NCBI GenBank assembly: GCA_025345505.1
Contig: JANVCC010000021.1
Span: forward strand, 33,925,766 to 33,989,765
Reading direction: 5' to 3'
From: Todiramphus chloris collaris
Lineage: Eukaryota > Chordata > Aves > Coraciiformes > Alcedinidae
Length of the DNA: 64,000 nucleotides
Of the stretch, positions 32,945 to 42,238 are shown piece by piece. The notes under the pieces are model-generated. The model made no database searches. It was not told where the DNA came from and saw only the letters and a list, made by a program, of their open reading frames with translations. Every line of letters begins with the position of its first letter. Position 1 is the stretch's first letter. The position numbers and the translations under genes are program-made.

Positions 32945-33796
32945 GTGGCTAACAGACCAGTCTGTGAATCGCAGTGGCCCCTACCAAATGAGAAATTAGT
33001 CGCCCTTCTTCAGCTGGTTCAGGAACAGTTACAACAGGGACATATTGAGCCTTCTACTAGTCCCTGGAACACTCCTGTTTTTGTAATTAAGAAGAAATCA
33101 GGGAAATGGAGACTCTTGGAAGATCTCCAAAAAGTTAACGCAGTGATGGAAGGTATGGGGGCATTGCAGCCTGGTATGCCCTCACCCACCATGATTCCAA
33201 CAGGGTGGGACATCCTGATCATTGATCTGAAGGATTGCTTTTTCGCAATTCCTTTGCATCCTAATGACAGACCAAAATTTGCCTTTACTGTGCCTGCAGT
33301 TAACAATGCTGAACCTGTGAAGATATATCAATGGAAGGTTCTACCTCAGGGCATGAAGAACAGCCCGACTGTCTGCCAATGGTATGTCGCTCAAGCTTTG
33401 TCCGGAGTCCGTGAGCAGTTTCCTGGGGCATACTGCTACCATTACATGGATGATATTCTGGTGGCAGCATCCACCCAGGACGAGCTGCTGAGGATACAGC
33501 CTCGGCTGCTCGCTGTTCTGCGTTCCTATGGGTTGCAAGTGGCTCTGGAGAAAGTTCAACAGCATCCTCCCTGGAAGTATTTAGGCGTCAAAATTTTGGA
33601 CCAAACTATACAACACCAAGAGGTGCAATTCTCAGATTCTATTAAAACCTTGAATGACGCTCAGAAATTGCTGGGTATCATCAGTTGGGTACGTCTTTAT
33701 CTAGGGCTAACCACAACGCAACTTTCCCCGCCTTTTAATATTTTAAAGGGGGACCCTGATTTGAATTCACCTCGGAAATTGACTCCGAAAGCGTGA
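32945..33796 (+). pseudogene. pol: pol, reverse transcriptase
   Basis: RNA-dependent DNA polymerase part of Pol. It reads EQLQQGHIEPSTSPWNTPVF, KKKSGKWRLLEDLQKVNAV, LIIDLKDCFFAIPLHPNDRP, KVLPQGMKNSPT and the catalytic YMDD (33443-33454, in HYMDDILVAAS), followed by the thumb region. All finger and palm blocks of betaretro-type RT are present. A frame change near 32950-32975 separates it from the pro-pol junction, and a TGA at 33794-33796 interrupts the connection to the RNase H part. Confidence 0.92.
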
Positions 33797-33811
33797 CAAG
33801 CGCTGCGGGAG

Positions 33812-34557
33812 GTGCAACAGGCTGTTCCTGCTCGTCAGGTTTATCGAGTGGATCCCTCCATTGATATCACTGTTTTCATTACTGCTCCAGACCTCCATCC
33901 CACAGGTATCATTGGCCAGTGGAACACACAATGGTCTGACCCTTTGCATGTCCTAGAATGGGTCTTTCTGCCTCATCAGCCGAAAAAGACAGCACCCACG
34001 TTGTTTGAATTGATCGCTTCTCTGATAATCAAATGCCGCCAACGGTGTTTGCAATTAATGGCGGCAGATCCTGCAACAATTATTCTTCCAACACCGCAGG
34101 AACACTTTGAGTGGAGCCTTGCCAACAGCGCTCCTTTGCAAAGTGCGCTGCAAAATTTTTCAGGGCAGATTTCTTACCACTTGCCCAGCCATAAATTACT
34201 GCAGCTGGCAAAATCGACCAGCTTCACCTTGCGGCCAAAAAACAGTCAGGTGCTGGTGAAAGGACCCACCGTCTTCACGGATGGTTCTGGAAAAACAGGG
34301 AAAGCCATTGTTACCTGGAAGAGGGACCTGAATGACAGGTGCTGGAAGGCCATGAGTCAGGCTCTGCCCAGCTGGTTGAATTGAGGGCTGTTGGCATGGC
34401 TTTTCAGCGGTTCTCTCAGGTGCCTTTGAATTTGGTTACTGATTCTGCTTACGTAGCAGATATAACCCAACACTTGGATTGTTCTCTTCTAAAGGAAGTG
34501 AATAATGCGGCTCTGTTTTCACTACTGCAGACTTTGTGGCGTGCAATTCAAGCTTGA
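33812..34557 (+). pseudogene. pol: pol, connection and RNase H
   Basis: The same frame as RT resumes after the TGA (VYRVDPSIDITVFITAPDLH; PLHVLEWVFLPHQP) and reaches the RNase H domain that removes the RNA strand after copying: VFTDGSGKTG carries the first catalytic Asp. Around 34325-34345 the frame changes. The rest reads GSAQLVELRAVGMAF and LVTDSAYVADI (second Glu and Asp positions) in the new frame up to a TGA at 34555-34557. Confidence 0.88.
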
Positions 34558-35613
34558 GTGCATCCATACTACATTCTGCACATTCGAAGCCACACCAGTT
34601 TGCCAGGTTTTATAACAGAAGGCAATGGCAGGGCTAACATGCTGGCCAACCCTGCATGGGTAGCGCCTCAGCCTGACAAAATTGCACAAGCCAAGGCATC
34701 GCACAGTTTCTTCCATCAAAGTGCACATACCCTGCAGAAGCAGTTTCACCTAACGCCAACTGAGGCTTATGACATTGTCAGTGCTTGTGCCGACTGTCAC
34801 GGGCTCACTGCACCTTTGCCACCAGGGGTAAACCCCAGAGGCCTAAAAGCCTTGCAGCTTTGGCAAACGGATGTAACGCACATCCCTGAATTTGGCCGGT
34901 TTAAATATGTGCACGTGTCCATTGGCACTTTCTCCTCGGCTATGTGGGCTTCTGCTCACACTGGAGAGAAAGTCCGTGATGTCATTGCCCATTGGAAATT
35001 GGCTTTCTCGGTCCTGGGCGTGCCCTCTGCTGTGAAAACCGATAATGGTCCCGCCTATGCCTCGCAGAAGATGTGGCAGTTCTTGCACCTATGGGGTGTA
35101 GACCACACTTTTGGTATTCCGCATTCTCCTACCGGCCAAGCTATTCTCGAATGCGCTCATGCCACTTTGAAGCATGTTTTGGAAAAACAAAAAGGGGGAA
35201 TGCATGGAGAAACCCCACAGAGCTGACTAGAAAAAGCTTTGTATACAATTAATCATCTCACAGTGCCACCAAATTCAAATAATCCTGTTATTCTGAATCA
35301 TTTTCTCTCATTGCAGTCGTCATGCGAGATGCACCTGCCTCAGGCAAAAGTCTGGATACGGGATCTGCTCACCAACACTTGGGAAGGCCCGCATGAGCTT
35401 ATTGCTTGGGCTCGTGGGTATGCTTGCGTTTCCACAGATACTGGGGTACGGTGGCTACCTGCAAGATGTGTTCGCCCGGACCTGCGGCACCAGAGACAGA
35501 ACAGGCAACCTCCAAATGATGACCAGAATGCAGATCATCAACCAAATGTTCCTTCTGGTGATGACCAGGATACCAACTATCAGGCAGATGGTCCTTCCAC
35601 AAGCAGAGACTGA
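34558..35613 (+). pseudogene. pol: pol, integrase
   Basis: Integrase joins viral DNA to the host chromosome. The N-terminal zinc domain is readable (HSFFHQSAHTL ... CADC). The core has the DDE triad: Asp in LWQTDVTHIPEFG, Asp in VKTDNGPAYAS and Glu in GQAILECAHATLK. After a TGA at 35224-35226 the same frame continues with LEKALYTINHL and the C-terminal DNA-binding domain (VWIRDLLTNTWEGPHELIAW; GVRWLPARCVRP). A hydrophilic Asp/Gln/Asn-rich tail ends at 35613. Upstream, the RNase H end (SHTSLPGF, EGNGRANMLA) runs into this segment. Confidence 0.92.
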
Positions 35614-35930
35614 ACTTTAAGTTTCTTTTGTTATGGAGTCAGAAAGTTAAAGCCCTTAAGGCTATGTTAGAATTAATAACTGATGTAAATTTCTATTTAA
35701 GATTAATACCTGATAGAATAGTGATGTAGAATTTTGTTTCCCAGATGTATCTCCCATGGCATCGCTGGAGACTCTCTGCCCATTTTAAAGCAGCATCTGA
35801 TTTGGGCTCTGTATGGTAACTGGCCATTACCAAGCAGATCCCTTATGCTGCGTTTGTTCTCCTTTCTGCAAGACTACCCGCAGAGGATTACAAACGATAC
35901 CCTTTTGGTCTTTAAACAAAAAGGGGGAAT
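35614..35930 (+). other. Region between pol and polypurine tract; env absent
   Basis: Only about 300 bases separate the pol end from the polypurine tract. A small frame (35734-35970) has no envelope features: no signal peptide, no SU/TM cleavage site, no transmembrane segment. The env gene is therefore deleted or was never there. Confidence 0.6.
35914..35930 (+). promoter_or_regulatory. Polypurine tract of the provirus
   Basis: AAACAAAAAGGGGGAAT is followed by TGTGGATGC. A run of A then G directly before TG is how the 3' LTR of betaretro-like proviruses begins. A similar AAACAAAAAGGGGGAAT at about 35188-35204 lies inside integrase coding sequence (EKQKGG) and is not followed by an LTR. Confidence 0.65.
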
Positions 35931-36057
35931 TGTGGATGCTGAAAAGCTGCTAGCAGAGGGGTTTTCCTAGGTTCTCACAATATTCGGTGAGAATCCTCCC
36001 TTTCTCACACGTGTTATGAGAAACAGTAGGATGGTTTTGTAAACTAGACTAACACAT
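35931..36057 (+). repeat. Truncated 3' LTR candidate, different family
   Basis: It starts TGTGGATGCTGAAAAGC after the polypurine tract and runs about 127 bp to the abrupt start of USP homology at 36058. It does not match the LTR-like sequence at 29344-30031, so the provirus's own 3' LTR seems to be a different sequence of which only the left end survives. Confidence 0.5.
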
Positions 36058-36160
36058 GGAGACCTTCTCCCCGAAACCCTTATTACCCTTCCAGTAACAC
36101 TGCCATGATAGTTTGTCTTCCCCAGCACCCACTTTTCTGCCTTAGGAAGCTGCTCTTTAC

Positions 36161-36295
36161 CTTTGTGCAGCAGTAGTAATGTCCTCTCTCACAGGTGCTA
36201 CTGCTGTGCACTAGGACAGCGTATAAGCAGTACAGGAGCAGTTCTCCAGATGTCCAAGACATATATGGGCGAGATCCATATTCAGGATCCAGATT
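36161..36295 (-). pseudogene. USP36/42-like exon 8, right copy
   Basis: It keeps RPYMSWTSGELLLYCLYAVL, VHSSSTCERGHYYCCTK and donor GTAAAG, so the catalytic His block is intact. The 5' edge is altered: the acceptor and first codons seen in the left copy are replaced by ATTTCAGGATCATATAATC, which would put the exon out of phase if TTTCAG were used. Confidence 0.82.
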
Positions 36296-36593
36296 ATATG
36301 ATCCTGAAATACTACCTGAAGAAGCCTTCCAAGGCCAGGGGTCGCAGGCGTATAAATGCAACATTGGAGCTCTGGAGCCCTGGAGCCCTTGTTTCTTCCT
36401 AAAGCAACATGCCACTGTTTGAGTGGAAGGAAGCAGCTCTGTCTGAGCAGAGGACATGCGTGTCTTCCCACAGGAACACTCCTCCCCCCGGAAGGGAACA
36501 TGAAAACGCCAACATGAACAGCTTCTGGAAGAACACATGGCTTTAGGACACCTCCTGCTCCAGTGAGAAGTTGCCCTCCAATTCCATACACAC

Positions 36594-36705
36594 CTTGGTG
36601 ATCTTCCTGCTCGTCAAAGAGTTACACCTCTTCAGACAGAGTGTTAGAACTCTGGGTGCCTGTTGGACTGTAACCTTCTTCAAGGCAGCAGCCATCTTGT
36701 CACAC
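36594..36705 (-). pseudogene. USP36/42-like exon 7, right copy
   Basis: 112 bp with an intact acceptor (TTTCAAG) and donor GTGTGT. It reads CDKMAAALKKVTVQQAPRVL then TLCLKRCNSLTSRKITK. The LKRF of the family is LKRC here, while the left copy keeps LKRF. Confidence 0.85.
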
Positions 36706-36941
36706 CTTGAAAGCAAACACAGAGACAAGTGCTGACATGACCAAGAAGGCCACACAGGCTTTCACGTCTCACTCATCTTTATGCTCTTTGAAGAAGATTC
36801 AGTTGCAAAAGGGCATAGCGAAACACCCAGCTGTGTCTCAATAATGTGCATCTACTGTCTGTGAAACGATGACATGCTCAACAATGCGCAGCATCTTTCT
36901 GCAGGATCTCACAGTAATCACTTCATTAGCAATCATCCTAC

Positions 36942-37024
36942 CTGCTACGCTGAAAGCAGTTCTGGCCATCCAACTGCTCAGGATTCATGAGGTCCATGAG
37001 AGCTGCGTTGATGGAAGAAGCTTT
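36942..37024 (-). pseudogene. USP36/42-like exon 6
   Basis: 83 bp between acceptor CCCCCTGCCAG and donor GTAGGA. It reads KASSINAALMDLMNPEQLDG then QNCFQRS and joins in phase to exon 7 (AG|G TGT). It corresponds to the VRALELFV-KxExLxGENxYxC stretch in USP36-type enzymes, which leads into the zinc-ribbon position. The next exon upstream (with the SDTYDPYLD-like block) was not found. Confidence 0.8.
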
Positions 37025-37782
37025 CTGGCAGGGGGACAAAGGAGAGCTCTGAGCTGGGGGAAATGCCCTCTCGCCCAAACGCTTACTAGGAGTTGATGAG
37101 AGGACCCAGGGAGCTGAGGTTGAGGCGGTGTCCAGGAGGACCTGGAAAGAGCGTCTAATGCTGAACACTCCTCTCGATTCCCAGGCATTCCCAGGGCTAA
37201 CAAGAGCCACCTCTCCGTGGCATTGCTCAGTTCAGATACCGATGGTGTGCGGGGTCATCATCCAAAATTAGAAAAACCCACAGCCCACCGTCCTGGGAGG
37301 CAGCTGGGTGTTGAGGGAGGGCAAAAGGAAGGAGGAGTGGAGAAGATCAAGGGTGCAGAAAGGAGAACGTAAGCTTGTCGAGCTTAAAGCCAGCACCTCC
37401 AGGGACACCACTGCCATGGCCTTCCCACAAGGACACCATCCATTCCACTTCCCACCCACTGCCATGCAGGACATGTGTTGAAGCCAGTTGTGTGAAAAGC
37501 TACAGGGGCTTTGGGACGTCCTGAAGCACAATTACAAGCTCTCTTACTTGGATATCCAAAGGAAGATCCAGGAAGGCCTCGTGGGTATTGGAAGCTGCTT
37601 TGCAGCTCAGGCACGTGACTGGAAGGCAAATCAAAATGCTCAGTGAGAGGGGAAGTTGACCGGCTCTGCCATTCTACGCTCTTCATACCCACTTCTACAC
37701 CACTGACACCATCAGTGGCTTAGCGCGGGCACACAGAAGGGCACCAACAATTCCAAGGAGAGCAATACTTGTGGAAACGTAC

Positions 37783-37850
37783 CTCTGGATCTTAGAAGGC
37801 CTCCAAACATTTGATGGATGATCGTAGTTTTCTGCGTAGTGATGTCCAAG
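37783..37850 (-). pseudogene. USP36/42-like exon 4
   Basis: 68 bp between acceptor CTTTATTTCCAG and donor GTACGT. It reads LDITTQKTTIIHQMFGGLLR then SR, matching the TTLVHQIFGGYLRSR block of USP36/USP17. The phase agrees with exon 3 upstream. Confidence 0.88.
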
Positions 37851-37993
37851 CTGGAAATAAAGGTGAGGCAGAGAGTTACCGCCTCCCAGAGTTTTGCTTT
37901 GCCTGAAAGCCCCGGGTGCAGGTTTCCCTTGGAGGGAGACAAGGAGTCCCAAGGGCTTGTGGACATTGAAAAGGTAACATGCTGGTGGCTTAC

Positions 37994-38096
37994 CTGCTGC
38001 TTCCAGTCAGACAAGCTGTCTGCATGGCATCAACAGCACAGCGTAGGAAGTCGTGGGCATCTTCCTGCGTGTTGTACTGGAAATGTTCTCCGATTC
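37994..38096 (-). pseudogene. USP36/42-like exon 3
   Basis: 103 bp between acceptor CATCTTTCTTTTAG and donor GTAAGC. It reads IGEHFQYNTQEDAHDFLRCA then VDAMQTACLTGS. QEDAHxFL is one of the strongest USP signatures; this part forms the thumb around the catalytic cleft. Phases match exons 2 and 4. Confidence 0.92.
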
Positions 38097-38175
38097 CTAA
38101 AAGAAAGATGAGACTAGTGTAGTTCTCTCCTGCCAGAAGGAAGGAGAACCTGCAAGAGTACTCGCAGGGACTTAC

Positions 38176-38286
38176 TTCTCAGGAAGCTGAACACAGACAG
38201 AGGCTGGATGGCCTTCTCTGAGGAAAGCAGGACCGTACAGACGTGCGCTTCCATTATGCACATCGTTCAGAAGTCTTGCTGGTGAC
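38176..38286 (-). pseudogene. USP36/42-like exon 2 with premature stop
   Basis: 111 bp between acceptor CTGTCCCCCTTCAG and donor GTAAGT. In phase it reads SCHQQDF, then TGA (38267-38269), then TMCIMEAHVCTVLLSSEKAI and QPLSVFSFLR. The TGA lies where the family has a Cys of the FCxxC block. This single stop truncates the enzyme before most of the catalytic domain. Confidence 0.88.
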
Positions 38287-38683
38287 CTGAAGGGGGACAG
38301 AGGCAGAGTGGGAAGGTCCTCAGGTTAGCAAAACATCCATAGCAGTGAGGAACCTAATGGAGATCCTTATGTTCTAAGAACAGTCTCAACTCCTCCCAAC
38401 GTGCCAGTGTCTCTACAAAGTTTAGCTCACAGACAACTTTCTTCAGATGGCTGCTAAAGTGACACGGGTTTTCTATGCATTACGCAGAGAGGGTTCACCT
38501 TGCAGGAAAAGAGACCGAGACCCGGGGCTAGAAAGCGGTGCCATGCTGGAGATGAGCACACCTGGATAGGAAAACCGGCTTCCAGGCTGGTCTGTTCCAA
38601 GACCACAGATCAGATTCCAGCTGCTGGGAATTCTTGGGAAGTGCCCAACAGAGGTACAAGGCAGCGTTCCTAAAAGTACTCAC

Positions 38684-38855
38684 AGGACCCGCTGTGCTCC
38701 CGAGAGAGCAGGTAGTTGGCCAGAGGCAGGGTGCATGCATGTATTGCCCAGGTTGTAGAGGCCCGCTCCAGCGCTCTGGCTTTGCTGCCACTCCATGCGA
38801 ATCTTCTCTGGGGCAAAGAGGATCCTTTGTGTCAGAGCCACTCCCTCAACAGCAA
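38684..38855 (-). pseudogene. USP36/42-like exon 1 (catalytic Cys) with frameshift
   Basis: 172 bp between acceptor ATTTCCCTGCAG and donor GTGAGT. It reads ALTQRILFAPEKIRMEWQQS then GAGLYNLGNTCMH, the Cys box with the nucleophile in NTC. The text that should follow the Cys box is shortened, and the end of the exon (LPLANYLLSREHSGS) lies in a different frame, so a deletion of non-triplet length broke the gene here. Any more 5' start exon was not identified. Confidence 0.88.
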
Positions 38856-38939
38856 CTGCAGGGAAATGACATTTGAAAACAGATGAAACGATACTGCTAC
38901 ATGAAAGCATATTGAACATTTGACCTATGGAAAACAGCT

Positions 38940-39640
38940 GTATGATTTTTCTTCCCTTTTTTTACCCCTTTTTTTTTTTTTTTTTTTTTTTTTCTGAATA
39001 AAGCTGGAACAGCAAGCCCAGTCCCATGGTGTCGTTCAAATAGGGACCACACCAAGTGTGCTGAATACATCGTGTCACCCCTGGCCTCTACCACCGTGTG
39101 CAGGACAACAAATCTGGACCCCAGGTGTACTTGCAACCAATCCCCAGCTGCCCTGCTGGACCACAAAACACCCACTCACTTCACTAGGCCCATGACTTTG
39201 GGCTCCATCTGCCCTGGTGCCCCTCAGGACAGGAGAGGGCTGTGTTTGTGCAGTCACTGGGCACCAAAGCCAGCTCAGGTCCCAGGCAAGAGCGTCCCCT
39301 CAGATTCAGGGTCCAAAGCACCATTTGTAGCATCTAGCCCAGATGGAGATGGAGATGGGGGGAGTGGGGAACAAGGGGTGCTGTAGTTTTGTCGAGACCT
39401 TTTCTCTCTCTCTCTCTTTTGTTTTTTGGTTTATTTGGTTTGGGCTTTTGTTTTTTTTTTTTTTTTTTCCCCATTAGAAGCTGCTTCTGCAGAACCGGTC
39501 CTTGCCTAGGTGGGGCGAGCACAGAATATACCAGCAAGGGACACCCAGAGCTGCCAAAGCCCCGCTGAGCCCAGAGTCGGAGCTGGCCAGCCCAGAAGGG
39601 CACCAAGATGCCCCCAGCGCCGAGTCAGCGTCAGTGCCAG
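38940..39640. repeat. Duplicated segment R, right copy
   Basis: Counterpart of 24640-25385. It begins next to a run of 27 T (about 38970-38996; poly(A) on the minus strand) and ends GGGCACCAAGATGCCCCCAG, after which the two copies differ. Here it lies upstream (gene direction) of USP exon 1. Confidence 0.8.
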
Positions 39641-40080
39641 CGAGGCAGGGCAGGATCCGGGTGGGGGAAGGGCTCTCCCTGTCCCCTTGCCCCGGGGAAG
39701 CAGCCCTTTGGTGTGGAACCCAGGACAGACGGGTCCCTGCAGGCCTCAGGGACAAGGTTGCATGCAGAGAGCAGCAGCTCAGAGCCCCTGGGTCAGGGAC
39801 CCCCACCTTGGAGGGCTGGGGGGACACGGACACCCCCCCCAAGCACGGCTGCGAGCCTTTCGTCCCGAGCATGAGCAGCGACCGCTCCTGCGGCTTCAGG
39901 GGTCGCTGCAAAGCCCTGAAAAGCCTCAGGGGCCTCCCGCCCCGCCCCGCCCCTCCCCGGCTCCAGCCCGCTCAACTCCGCACCCGCCTCTGCCTCCCTG
40001 CCGCAGCCAATCCCCAGTGCCCCCAGCAATGAACGGCAAGGGAGGAGCTGCAGCCCAGGCCCGGACCCTTCTGCGATGAA
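39641..40080 (-). promoter_or_regulatory. CpG/GC-box-rich segment, possible USP promoter
   Basis: It is much richer in GC and CpG than its surroundings and contains CCCGCCCCGCCCCTCCCC at about 39938-39957, a cluster of Sp1-type GC boxes. It lies on the 5' side of the minus-strand USP block beyond segment R. Promoter function is inferred only from composition and place; the many overlapping open frames here are a by-product of GC content. Confidence 0.4.
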
Positions 40081-40184
40081 CTGTGAACTCTTTGTTCATC
40101 AAACTTTGTACCAATTGCTCAAGCTGGTTTGCTCTAATAAAAGCACCAGATCAGGTATGGAAAGGTACCAAATGTATTCGGCTA
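40081..40184. other. Junction before the right LTR
   Basis: Short AT-richer stretch with CTCTAATAAAAGCACC. No polypurine tract precedes the LTR-like sequence at 40185. Confidence 0.4.
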
Positions 40185-40868
40185 TACTGGGGACTCGGCC
40201 CTCCAGGACATCATCCCTGCTCCCACTGGATACAGGCCTGGCTGAGGCCTGAGTTGTAGATGTCATAAATTGTAGTTTAGTAGCCTTGTAATTGCAGCTT
40301 GTTTTGCATAGCCGTAAACTGTGTCTTGTCTTACATAGCTGTAAGTTGTGTTTTGTCTCACATAGCCCTGAAAGTTATCAAGGTTCTCATAAAGCCTGTC
40401 TTGTGTAGTTTTGGTCTTTGTAGATAAGAGAAACTAACTCCCAGACAGGGAGGAATACAGGACAGCCTCCCCCAGATCAGCCAGGTCACACCAGCCCTGT
40501 GATTTCTGACTCATTGCAACTCTGCATTTTGAGACAAAAGGTGACAAGTACACTGCAAGGAAGACTGGGGACCTTCCTCCTGAAGATCCCGGTCCACAAC
40601 CACCAGACCGCAGTGTGCAAATGCCAAAGGGAGGAGACCTATGATAATGAGTTCCTGGACCTGATTATAATAATCCAACCCCACATAATGTGTATGTAGT
40701 TAATGCTGTTGGATATGCATGATTTAGTGTAATAAACACCTGCTTGTTTGACATCTTTTGCGCACTGTTGGCAGAGCTGCGTCTCCCCGGTCACCCAGCG
40801 CTGTTTTGCTTGCTATCGCTTGCTTAATAAATTCTTAAATTTTGTATTGGCTGTGACTCACATAAATT
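40185..40868 (+). repeat. LTR-like sequence, right copy
   Basis: Matches 29344-30031 in order and orientation, including TTTAGTGTAATAAACACCTG (TATA-like) and TTGCTTAATAAATTC (polyadenylation). In the first 80 bases I count three differences between the copies; the last part is more diverged. Without a polypurine tract in front it may be a separate solo LTR rather than the 3' LTR of the provirus. Confidence 0.7.
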
Positions 40869-41519
40869 CCTGAATCTAACATAACACTCCTGCCTTGCTC
40901 TGCCTGCACTGCACATTTTGGAGGACAGAAAGCTGACTTTGGTGCTGGCATGTGCACAAACATGTCTGAGTTGAGATCTGAAACAGCAGAACAGCCCTGA
41001 CAGGGCTCCTTTCTTATCTGCTTCTGCTGGTGTGCCTGCTGGGACTTCCTCGATTCCCTGAAGTCCTCCCAGATGAACGGGGACAGGGACATCTGCCTCG
41101 GGGGTCTCTCCAGCATCTTGTGGCAACCCTGTTTACAGCCACATGACTGATGAGGGGGACACAGGGATCTTGTGCGGACACAGGGAACACTGGGGGAATA
41201 TGGGGTGGCCATGCCGGGGCTCTGTGGGGTGGGGACACAGGAGGTGAGATGGGGATGGGGGGTGTCAGTGGGAAGCACAGTCTGCCAGTTTTTGACAAAG
41301 TACTGTCTTTGTGCGAACTTTGCTCAGATGCAGCTTGGAACAGTGGAAATTCTGGCTCAATATATGGAGAAACAAATAGTCTGTGAGAGTGGTCAAACAC
41401 TGGAACATTTTGTCCTAAGACATTTTGTCCTAAGACACCATGGACTCTTCATCCTTGGAGATTTTCAATACTCAAGCAGATAAAGCTCTGAGCAACTTGT
41501 CCTCAGTGGACACACCAAC
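40869..41519. other. No gene supported
   Basis: Unclassified. The right end (41385-41519) has CACTGGAACATTTTGTCCTAAG and CTTCATCCTTGGAGATTTTCAA, which look like old CR1 3' text, with a local duplication of CATTTTGTCCTAAGA near 41408-41435. Confidence 0.4.
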
Positions 41520-42238
41520 CCCACGCAACGATACAGGCTTGGGGAAGTGTGGTTGGATAGCTGTCTCGCAGAGAGGGATCTGGGGGTTCTAATTGACAAG
41601 CGAATGAATATGAGCCAGCAGTGTGCCCAGGTGGCCAAGAAGGCCTGTATTAGAAATAGTGTGACCAGCAGAAGTAGGGAGGTGATTGTCCCCCTGTACT
41701 CAGCACTGGGGAGGCCTCACCTTGAGTACTGTGTCCAGTTTTGGGCACCTCAGTACAAGAGAGATATCGAGGTGCTGGAGTGGATGCAGAGGAGGGCAAC
41801 GAAGCTGGTCAAGGGACTGGAGAACAGATCATATGAGGACTGTTTGAAGGAGCTGAGTCTGTTTAGTTTGAGGAAGAGGAGGCTGAGAGGAGACCTTATT
41901 ACTCTCTACAACTACCTGAAAGGGCATTGTAGAGAGGCTGTTGCTGGTCTCTTCTCTCAGGTAATTGGTGACAGAACCAGAGGGAATGGCCTAAAGCTGA
42001 ATCAAGGTAGGTTTAGACTAGACACTAGAAAAAAAATCTTCATGGAAAGAGTGGTGAGATATTGGAATAGGCTCCCCAGGGAGGTGGTTGAGTCATCATC
42101 CCTGGATGTGTTTAAGCATCACTTAGATGTGGTGTTGGGGAATATGGTTTAGGGATGAACTTGTAGAGTAGGGCTAATGGTTGGACACGATGATCCCAAG
42201 AGTCTTTTCCAACCTAAATGATTCTGTGATTCTGTGAC
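41520..42238 (+). mobile_element. CR1 LINE, 5'-truncated, well preserved
   Basis: Plus-strand CR1 that keeps the RT C-terminus and the 3' UTR and ends AATGATTCTGTGATTCTGTG. The 5' truncation point is near 41520. Preservation is better than in any other copy in the window except parts of the one at 57 kb. Confidence 0.92.
41547..42152 (+). pseudogene. CR1 ORF2 C-terminal region, open frame
   Basis: 201 codons without a stop: [100 protein letters not shown], ending [15 protein letters not shown] at the natural CR1 stop. The RT catalytic motif lies upstream of the truncation and is missing, so no enzyme can be made. A few codons (HPTNGIL-like text after VAKKA) are deleted compared with the copy at 20.5 kb. 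Confidence 0.88.

Larger units (their letters stand above)
36058..36854 (-). repeat. Direct repeat containing USP exons 7-8, right copy
   Basis: Counterpart of 28502-29335. After 36854 the sequence continues with host intron (TGTCTGTGAAACGATGACATG) where the left copy meets the LTR. A deletion of about 37 bases next to exon 8 removes the original acceptor. Confidence 0.92.

Noticed and set aside
35188..35204. Second AAACAAAAAGGGGGAAT purine run
   Set aside because: It lies inside integrase coding sequence and is not followed by an LTR-like TG start.
39502..40114. Several long overlapping frames on both strands
   Set aside because: GC-rich DNA has few stop codons; none of the frames shows a domain, and the frames overlap each other on both strands.
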